DNA of 10,087 bases. It comes from an uncultured Acidobacteriota bacterium (GTDB lineage Bacteria > Acidobacteriota > Blastocatellia > Pyrinomonadales > Pyrinomonadaceae). The notes beneath the pieces were generated by a model, which made no database searches, had not been told where the DNA came from, and saw nothing but the letters and a program-made list of their open reading frames with translations. The position numbers and the translations under genes are program-made. Positions 5,686-10,087 of the stretch are shown here, one piece after another. Location of the stretch: positions 1-10,087 of the forward strand of contig CADEEU010000108.1 of the NCBI GenBank assembly GCA_902826385.1. Reading direction: 5' to 3'. The first letter of the stretch is position 1. Each line of letters begins with the position of its first letter.

Positions 5686-5737
5686 TCCTGACGTTGCGCT
5701 CACCGTTGATCGCGGTAATTGCCTTTTCGGATAAGGT

Positions 5738-5764
5738 GATAAGCCCGATAGGACTTATCTTTTT
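5738..5764 (+). terminator. Terminator-like hairpin in the CAP-merR gap
   Basis: GATAAG (5738-5743) pairs with CTTATC (5754-5759). The stem continues inward with two more pairs after one mismatch (loop GATA) and is followed by a T-run (5760-5764). The shape is that of a plus-strand terminator, yet no plus-strand gene lies immediately upstream. It may insulate merR or belong to an element remnant. The rest of the gap (5647-5876) shows no gene. Confidence 0.4.
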
Positions 5765-5876
5765 AAATAGATATGAAATCGAGCGTTCTTTCCATAATCA
5801 GGTCCTAAAGGGCTTTTGGCAGAGTCAAACCTATCAACTGAAGAAGAGCGAGACGGTGATTGTTTAGCCCGATTAT

Positions 5877-5905
5877 TTGCCAACCTCGCTTGCGAGACGT
5901 CTAAT
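5877..5905 (+). promoter_or_regulatory. Probable merR promoter with dyad in the spacer
   Basis: TTGCCA (5877-5882, five of six consensus bases) and TCTAAT (5900-5905, five of six) are 17 bp apart. The spacer holds the dyad CTCGCTTGCGAG (5885-5896), centred almost exactly between the two boxes, as expected for a repressor or autoregulating MerR protein. Transcription would begin near 5912, only a few bases before the ATG at 5915, so the mRNA may be leaderless. Motif reading only. Confidence 0.6.
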
Positions 5906-5914
5906 CTAAGAAGT

Positions 5915-6343
5915 ATGCAAACACCAATGACCGCAGCTGTTCTTGCAAAGCACGCCGATGTGCCGTTGTTTACAGTCCGTTACTACACCCGAATTGGGCT
6001 GCTAAGGCCGTCAAGAGACCTTCGAAATGGCTATAAGATCTACAAACAGTCGGATAAAGAACGACTGCAGTTCATCTCCGCTGCAAAGGATCTGGGTTTT
6101 ACGCTTGCCGAGATAGAAGACATTCTCGACCACGCCGCACATAATAAAACTCCGTGTCCGATGGTGCGAGAGATAGTTGAGAAACGTATCGAAGAGAACA
6201 AAGCAAAGATCAGCGAACTAAAACGATTGCAAAAGCGGTTGGAAAATGCCGCAACAGCCTGGAAGACGATGAAAAACTCGACTCCCGACGGCAACTCCGT
6301 CTGCCGCCTGATCGAATCAATCAGTCAGAACCGGGAGCGGTAA
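5915..6343 (+). CDS. MerR-family metal-responsive transcriptional regulator
   Basis: Dimeric activator/repressor that bends overlong promoters. The N-terminal winged helix (about residues 5-72) has VPLFTVRYYTRIGLLRPSRD, then GYKIYK and FISAAKDLGFTLAEIEDIL. A long dimerisation helix follows (82-120, REIVEKRIEENKAKISELKRLQKRLE). Two cysteines, Cys81 (PCPMV) and Cys130 (GNSVCRLIE), sit roughly where PbrR/ZntR-type proteins bind metal, so a thiophilic metal or zinc is likely; which one cannot be read. The ATG at 5915 is preferred over ATG 5927 because the 142-residue product is typical. The frame is open further upstream, but without a good start. The last five residues and TAA lie in a 31-bp repeat (6324-6354). 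The ATPase downstream is the obvious target. Confidence 0.92.
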   Translation: MQTPMTAAVLAKHADVPLFTVRYYTRIGLLRPSRDLRNGYKIYKQSDKERLQFISAAKDLGFTLAEIEDILDHAAHNKTPCPMVREIVEKRIEENKAKISELKRLQKRLENAATAWKTMKNSTPDGNSVCRLIESISQNRER

Positions 6344-6354
6344 CGACCGGGTTC
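6324..6354 (+). repeat. 31-bp GAACCGGGAGCG repeat, copy A (merR 3' end)
   Basis: Begins GTCAGAACCGGGAGCG and ends GACCGGGTTC, with GAACC and GGTTC able to pair. It encodes the terminal QNRER of merR and its TAA stop, then ends 14 bp before the -35 box of the ATPase promoter. It matches 7920-7950 at 30 of 31 positions; the only difference is G at 6340 against A at 7936. Confidence 0.85.
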
Positions 6355-6367
6355 CTCGCTGCAGAAC

Positions 6368-6399
6368 TTGACCTGACACCAACTCACAGGTTGTAAGAT
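6368..6399 (+). promoter_or_regulatory. MerR-type promoter and operator of the metal ATPase
   Basis: TTGACC (6368-6373) and TAAGAT (6394-6399) are separated by 20 bp, longer than the usual 17. The spacer carries the dyad ACCTG (6371-6375) N11 CAGGT (6387-6391), 21 bp in total. CueR- and ZntR-type operators have the same size and ACCT...AGGT ends. The regulator encoded just upstream would bind here and untwist the promoter when it carries metal. Transcription would start near 6406. Confidence 0.8.
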
Positions 6400-6405
6400 C
6401 GTTTC

Positions 6406-6429
6406 GGAGGTCGAAAACGACGAAAACGA
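6406..6429 (+). promoter_or_regulatory. Displaced ribosome binding site with 9-bp tandem duplication
   Basis: GGAGG (6406-6410) is the only good Shine-Dalgarno before the ATPase ATG, but it lies 21 nt upstream instead of 5-10. The gap contains CGAAAACGA twice in tandem (6412-6420 and 6421-6429). Removing one copy would leave 12 nt. GGAGG also coincides with the expected transcription start. Confidence 0.5.
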
Positions 6430-6431
6430 CA

Positions 6432-8810
6432 ATGAAGCACGATCAGTCAAATACAACATCAACCCTGGTCCAGCTTGGCCGGGGCAAAAGCGGCGAGCCG
6501 CTGTCCGAACCGCACGTTGACCCAGTGTGCAAGATGTTCGTCATGCCGGAAACGGCGGCTGCCGACTACGAATACGCCGGAACGACCTATTATTTCTGCA
6601 ACGTCGGCTGCAAGCAAAAGTTCGAAGCGGACCCATCGCGGTATTTGAATCCGCAGCCTGTTGAAAACATACCGCAGGATGTCGAATTCACCTGCCCGAT
6701 GCATCCTGAGATAGTCCAGATCGGCCCCGGCTCCTGCCCAAAATGCGGGATGGCGTTGGAGCCAAAAGAAGTCACGCTTGACGACACGCCCGACCCCGAA
6801 TACGTAGATATGAAGGAACGGTTTTGGGTTTCGGCAGTGCTGACGCTGCCCGTGTTCGTTCTGGCGATGGCGGAGATGTTCGTGGATTTCAACGCGCTAT
6901 TCCCTTCGTTGCCGCATGGTCGAGCTTCGGTTGTCTCTATGTGGATACAGTTTGCTCTGGCAACGCCTGTAGTCCTCTGGGGCGGATGGCCGTTCTTTCG
7001 GCGGGCATGGGCCTCGGTAAAAAATGTCAGCCCGAATATGTTCACGCTGATCGCGATCGGTACGGGAGCGGCTTATTTTTTGAGTCTGGCCGCGCTTTTC
7101 GTGCCGGGTTGGTTCCCGGTCGAGATGCGTGACGCACATTCCGGGCTGGTTCCGGGCTACTTCGAATCAGCCGCAGTTATAACTACGCTCGTCCTGCTTG
7201 GCCAGGTTTTGGAACTGCGTGCCCGTTCGCAAACGTCGTCAGCAATAAAGGAATTGCGGCGGCTGGCACCTGAAACGGCTACCGTTGTCCGCAGTGACGG
7301 CACGGAAGAAATGATCGATCTTCGCCACGTTCATGCCGGACAAACGCTGCGAGTCAAAGCAAACGAAAAGGTCCCGACCGATGGCGAAATTGTCGAAGGC
7401 GAAACATCCGTTGACGAATCTATGGTAACGGGTGAATCGCTTCCGGTAGAAAAATCTGTCGGCAGCAGGGTAATTGGCGGAACCCTAAACGGCAATCGCA
7501 GCTTTTTGATGAAAGCGAAAAAAGTCGGCAGCGAAACACTTCTTGCACAGATCGTAAAAATGGTTGGCGAAGCACAGCGATCGCGTGCTCCGATACAACG
7601 TCTGGCCGATGTCGTTTCGGCCTGTTTCGTGCCCGCTGTGATCGTCGTAGCGGTCATTGCCTTCATCGTCTGGTTCGCAGTCGGCAGCCTTGCCTATGCG
7701 ATTGTTGCCGCGGTATCTGTCCTGATAATCGCGTGCCCGTGTGCTCTCGGGCTTGCGACGCCTATGTCGATAATGGTCGGCACCGGCCACGGAGCGAAAA
7801 ATGGCGTGCTTGTCAAAAAAGCCGAAGCTCTGGAAACGCTTGAGAAGGTTAATGCAATCGTGGTGGATAAAACCGGAACGCTGACCGAAGGAAAACCAAC
7901 CGTGCGGGCGGTCATCCCTGTCAGAACCGGGAGCGATAACGACCGGGTTCTTTCACCCGACGAGATATTAAGATTAGCCGCTTCCCTCGAGCGTCTAAGC
8001 GAGCACCCGCTCGCGTCAGCCGTCGTAAAAGATGCTGAATCTCGCGGTATAGAGCTTTCTTCGGTTGAGGCGTTTGAATCTATCACTGGGGCCGGTGTTA
8101 CGGGGACTGTCGAGGGCCGCGAGGTTGCGGTAGGCAGCGGGAAGATGTTCCCCGCAAAGACGCAAAGCCGCGAAGAAGAGGAGTTAAGGAAGACAGGCCA
8201 AACCGTTTTGTTCGTTGGTGTAGACGGCGAGATCGTCGGCTTGATAGCAGTCGCTGACGCGATCAAGCCTTCGGCCAAACAAGCCATAGAAGAGCTGCAC
8301 CATAAGAACATTCAAGTCATTATGATGACCGGCGACAATCGCCAAACCGCTGAGACTGTTGCACAGGAATTGAACATCGACCAGGTATTTGCCGAAGTCA
8401 TGCCGGAAGAAAAAGCTGCAAAGGTAAAGGAGCTTCAATCACAGGGCAAGATCGTTGCTATGGCTGGTGACGGAGTGAACGATGCACCTGCCCTGGCCCA
8501 GGCTGATGTCGGGATAGCGTTTGCAAGCGGAACCGATGTGGCTATCGAATCGGCCGACATAACGTTGCTGAAACCGGACCTGACCGGCATCCTGAAAGCC
8601 CGTAATCTAAGCCGAGGCACGATGAAGAACATTCGCCAGAACCTGTTCTTTGCGTTCGTCTACAATGTGATCGGTGTTCCGATCGCCGCAGGCATCCTAT
8701 TTCCCGTTTTCGGCCTGCTGCTTTCGCCGATGATCGCCAGTGCCGCGATGACGTTCAGCTCTGTCTCGGTAATCGCGAATGCATTGCGGCTACGTAACTT
8801 AAAACTATAG
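6432..8810 (+). CDS. Cu+/Ag+-type P1B ATPase with YHS and HMBD N-terminal domains
   Basis: Inner-membrane pump that exports monovalent copper or silver using ATP. Domains in order: YHS metal-binding domain (about 29-72; DPVCKM, YYFCNVGC), heavy-metal-binding domain (about 87-111; TCPMHPEI, GSCPKCGMALEP), membrane segments from about 132, actuator domain with TGES (333-336), CPC transport motif in TM6 (435-437), phosphorylation site Asp479 in DKTGT, SEHPLA (523-528) in the nucleotide-binding domain, GDGVNDAPA (679-687), then YN (744-745) and MTFSS (773-777) in the last helices. The CPC/YN/MxxSS set assigns it to subtype P1B-1. There is no classical HMA domain. Total 792 residues. Residues about 497-506 come from repeat copy B (7920-7950) and about 574-581 from an octamer repeat (8153-8176); both enlarge loops of the nucleotide-binding domain. 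ATG 6432 is the only reasonable start. Regulated from the MerR promoter; copA-like in function, but I leave the symbol empty. Confidence 0.95.
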   Translation: MKHDQSNTTSTLVQLGRGKSGEPLSEPHVDPVCKMFVMPETAAADYEYAGTTYYFCNVGCKQKFEADPSRYLNPQPVENIPQDVEFTCPMHPEIVQIGPGSCPKCGMALEPKEVTLDDTPDPEYVDMKERFWVSAVLTLPVFVLAMAEMFVDFNALFPSLPHGRASVVSMWIQFALATPVVLWGGWPFFRRAWASVKNVSPNMFTLIAIGTGAAYFLSLAALFVPGWFPVEMRDAHSGLVPGYFESAAVITTLVLLGQVLELRARSQTSSAIKELRRLAPETATVVRSDGTEEMIDLRHVHAGQTLRVKANEKVPTDGEIVEGETSVDESMVTGESLPVEKSVGSRVIGGTLNGNRSFLMKAKKVGSETLLAQIVKMVGEAQRSRAPIQRLADVVSACFVPAVIVVAVIAFIVWFAVGSLAYAIVAAVSVLIIACPCALGLATPMSIMVGTGHGAKNGVLVKKAEALETLEKVNAIVVDKTGTLTEGKPTVRAVIPVRTGSDNDRVLSPDEILRLAASLERLSEHPLASAVVKDAESRGIELSSVEAFESITGAGVTGTVEGREVAVGSGKMFPAKTQSREEEELRKTGQTVLFVGVDGEIVGLIAVADAIKPSAKQAIEELHHKNIQVIMMTGDNRQTAETVAQELNIDQVFAEVMPEEKAAKVKELQSQGKIVAMAGDGVNDAPALAQADVGIAFASGTDVAIESADITLLKPDLTGILKARNLSRGTMKNIRQNLFFAFVYNVIGVPIAAGILFPVFGLLLSPMIASAAMTFSSVSVIANALRLRNLKL
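7920..7950 (+). repeat. 31-bp GAACCGGGAGCG repeat, copy B (inside the ATPase gene)
   Basis: The same repeat as at 6324-6354 with one substitution. Here it is read in a different frame, giving VRTGSDNDRV (residues 497-506) without a stop. It lies shortly after the phosphorylation motif, in a loop that in typical CopA proteins is about ten residues shorter (comparison from memory). Confidence 0.85.
8153..8176 (+). repeat. Three tandem octamers CGCAAAGA-like inside the ATPase gene
   Basis: CGCAAAGA (8153-8160), CGCAAAGC (8161-8168) and CGCGAAGA (8169-8176) are consecutive 8-mers. They encode part of PAKTQSREEE in the nucleotide-binding domain, where relatives carry a different, non-repetitive sequence (from memory). 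Arrays of this type occur between genes in many bacterial genomes; I infer that one has entered the gene here. Confidence 0.65.
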
Positions 8811-8834
8811 GAATTCCCCGATTCCGAAAAGTAC

Positions 8835-8897
8835 TTGCCCGCGAACAAAGAATTTTTCTATTCTTGCCCATTCACGTAATTCGCGGGCAAACTTTTT
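8835..8897 (+). terminator. Hairpin terminator after the ATPase gene, with alternative folding
   Basis: TTGCCCGCGAA (8835-8845) pairs perfectly with TTCGCGGGCAA (8880-8890) across a 34-nt loop, followed by AC and TTTTT (8893-8897). The loop contains an inner hairpin (AAGAAT 8848-8853 with ATTCTT 8860-8865) and a second TTGCCC (8864-8869) that can compete for GGGCAA. The site ends the ATPase transcript and lies just before the isoaspartyl peptidase. Confidence 0.65.
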
Positions 8898-8903
8898 CTG
8901 CGA

Positions 8904-8909
8904 TAAAAT
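8904..8909 (+). promoter_or_regulatory. Possible -10 box of the isoaspartyl peptidase, near-leaderless
   Basis: TAAAAT (five of six consensus bases) lies only 7 nt before the ATG at 8917. The expected transcription start would coincide with the initiation codon. No good -35 is seen 16-18 bp upstream, where the terminator stem lies. No Shine-Dalgarno precedes the ATG, which fits a leaderless transcript. Confidence 0.4.
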
Positions 8910-8916
8910 CACACTC

Positions 8917-9921
8917 ATGTCAAAATTCGCATTGGCAATACACGGCGGAGCGGGCACGATTCTCAGATCGCAGATGACGCTGGAGTTGGAACGCGAATAT
9001 CGCGGCGGTTTGGAAGCGGCGTTAAAGGCGGGTTGGGAAGTTCTGCGTACAGGTGGTTCATCTCTGGACGCGGTTGAGGCGGCGGTGGTTTCACTTGAAG
9101 ACTTTCCGCTGTTCAACGCCGGACGCGGTTCCGTTTTCACGCACGAAGGCAAACAGGAAATGGACGCGGCCATAATGAACGGATCGAACCTGAAAGCCGG
9201 TGCGGTCGCGTTCGTCAATAACATCCGCAACCCGATAAAACTTGCACGCCTTGTGATGGAACAGACCGAACACGTCCTCCTGGCCGGCGATGGTGCCAAC
9301 CAGTTCGCCGAACAGCTTGGCATAGCAGCCGAACCGGACGAATACTTCTTTACCGAACATCGCTGGCTTCAATTACAGGACGCGATCGCAGAAGGCCGAG
9401 TGCAGCTAGACCACTCTGCAGAACTGCGGAATGCAGACTGCGGAATGCGGAATGAAGATGACGGCTTCGCTGCAGACGAACGAACTCCGCACTCCGCACT
9501 CCGCACTCGACACTCAAAAGGCACGGTAGGTGCGGTTGCATGCGACTTATCCGGAAATCTCGCGGCAGCAACGTCAACGGGCGGCATGACCAATAAAAAG
9601 TTCGGACGCGTTGGCGACACTCCCGTAATCGGGGCCGGAACTTATGCGGACGGACACTGCGCCGTTTCATGCACCGGCCATGGGGAATTTTTTATGCTTG
9701 GCGTCACCGCGTTCGATGTTTCCGCACGAATGCAGTACAAGAGTATCGACATCGTGACAGCCGCCGACGAAACCATTCGCCACCTGACCAAAATTGGCGG
9801 TGAAGGAGGCCTTATAGCAGTTGACGCAAACGGCACGGTCACGCTTCCGTTCAATTCCGAAGGCATGTACCGTGCTTCGATCGTCGAAAATGGAGAGTTT
9901 GAGATCGATATCTACGGATAA
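8917..9921 (+). CDS. Isoaspartyl peptidase / plant-type L-asparaginase
   Basis: Ntn-hydrolase that cuts isoaspartyl dipeptides and asparagine after self-cleavage into alpha and beta chains. The alpha part (1-202) has FALAIHGGAG, SSLDAVEAAVVSLED, FNAGRGSVFT and MDAAIMNGS. The beta part begins at nucleophile Thr203 in GTVGAVACD, followed by ATSTGGMTNK (Thr221), GRVGDTPVIGAGTYA (Arg231, Asp234), CTGHGE and LPFNSEGMYRA. Length 334 is close to the family (about 310-320) plus an insertion. Residues about 168-200, in the linker before Thr203, are built from an inverted heptamer repeat (9425-9515); in E. coli IaaA the nucleophile is residue 179, about 24 earlier. The linker is normally flexible, so activity is probably kept. 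ATG 8917 begins the conserved HGGAG strand. It follows the ATPase terminator and is probably transcribed on its own. Confidence 0.95.
   Translation: MSKFALAIHGGAGTILRSQMTLELEREYRGGLEAALKAGWEVLRTGGSSLDAVEAAVVSLEDFPLFNAGRGSVFTHEGKQEMDAAIMNGSNLKAGAVAFVNNIRNPIKLARLVMEQTEHVLLAGDGANQFAEQLGIAAEPDEYFFTEHRWLQLQDAIAEGRVQLDHSAELRNADCGMRNEDDGFAADERTPHSALRTRHSKGTVGAVACDLSGNLAAATSTGGMTNKKFGRVGDTPVIGAGTYADGHCAVSCTGHGEFFMLGVTAFDVSARMQYKSIDIVTAADETIRHLTKIGGEGGLIAVDANGTVTLPFNSEGMYRASIVENGEFEIDIYG
9425..9515 (+). repeat. Inverted heptamer array inside the peptidase linker
   Basis: The left arm has TGCGGAA at 9425, 9439 and 9446 with the variant TGCAGAC at 9432. The right arm has ACTCCGC at 9484, 9491 and 9498, then ACTCGAC at 9505 and ACTC. 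The right arm is the complement of TGCGGAG, so the arms form a long hairpin around about 30 nt. The array stays in frame and encodes ELRNADCGMRNE and RTPHSALRTRHS. Confidence 0.8.
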
Positions 9922-9938
9922 GAACGACTTCGTATCGT

Positions 9939-9968
9939 TTGACAATAAAATTTGCAAAAAGGTATCCT
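9939..9968 (+). promoter_or_regulatory. Promoter of tRNA-Glu
   Basis: A perfect TTGACA (9939-9944) and TATCCT (9963-9968, four of six) are 18 bp apart. The spacer is AT-rich. Transcription from about 9975 would give a leader of some 34 nt before the mature tRNA at 10009. The box lies in the gap after the peptidase stop, with no other gene to serve. Confidence 0.6.
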
Positions 9969-10008
9969 TATCGTTCGCCTGAAGTCGATTTTTATGCTTT
10001 GGGTACAT

Positions 10009-10083
10009 GTCCGGTTCGTCTAGGGGTTAGGACACCGCCCTTTCACGGCGGCAACACGGGTTCAAATCCCGTACCGGATACCA
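10009..10083 (+). tRNA. tRNA-Glu (anticodon UUC)
   Basis: Acceptor GTCCGGT/ACCGGAT, D arm with TCTAGGGGTTAGGA, anticodon stem CCGCC/GGCGG with loop CTTTCAC (UUC), T arm ACGGG TTCAAAT CCCGT, discriminator A and encoded CCA (10081-10083). The first pair is G1-U72, a wobble, where most bacterial tRNA-Glu have G1-C72. All other stems are well paired. Confidence 0.95.
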
Positions 10084-10087
10084 TCTT

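Noticed and set aside
5816..5914. Extension of the regulator upstream to a TTG at 5816
   Set aside because: It would add 33 residues with no similarity to MerR proteins, and the best promoter (5877-5905) lies inside it.
7694..8311. Minus-strand open frame of about 205 codons within the ATPase gene
   Set aside because: Ser/Thr/Pro-rich shadow of a well-conserved ATPase; no ribosome binding site or family motif.

Overview
The window looks like a chromosomal segment of a moderately GC-rich bacterium. I would place it tentatively in Acidobacteriota (Blastocatellia-like). That rests on the feel of the proteins and on the abundance of short palindromic repeats between genes and inside reading frames; no marker in the window settles it. 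There is no phage, IS transposase or CRISPR array.

Left part (21-5646, minus strand): a compact housekeeping cluster. In transcription order it is a secreted CAP/SCP-domain protein, ispE (isoprenoid precursor synthesis), tRNA-Gln(UUG), prs (PRPP synthase), rplY (bL25/CTC), pth (peptidyl-tRNA hydrolase), rpsF (bS6), rpsR (bS18), rplI (bL9) and a terminator. The linked functions are tRNA supply, peptidyl-tRNA recycling, ribosomal proteins and PRPP. Six of the seven gene junctions between ispE and rplI carry a copy of one 47-57 bp double-palindrome repeat (core CAAACTnnAGTTTG). Stem bases differ between copies in a paired, compensatory way. One copy contains the pth start codon and another the last codons and stop of ispE.

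Middle part (5647-8810, plus strand): a metal-efflux unit. A MerR-family regulator is followed by a P1B-1 (Cu+/Ag+-type) ATPase with YHS and heavy-metal-binding N-terminal domains. Between them lies a promoter with a 20-bp spacer and an ACCTG-N11-CAGGT dyad, the classic architecture of MerR-activated promoters. A second 31-bp repeat ends the merR reading frame and recurs, 30/31 identical, in frame inside the ATPase nucleotide-binding domain. A third, octamer repeat lies nearby in the same domain.

Right part (8811-10087, plus strand): a bistable hairpin/terminator, an isoaspartyl peptidase/L-asparaginase of the Ntn-hydrolase type, and tRNA-Glu(UUC) with its own promoter. The peptidase has an inverted heptamer-repeat insertion in the linker just before its self-cleavage threonine.

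The most interesting theme is that at least four unrelated small repeat families have colonised gene boundaries and protein linkers, where they supply start codons, stop codons and peptide segments.
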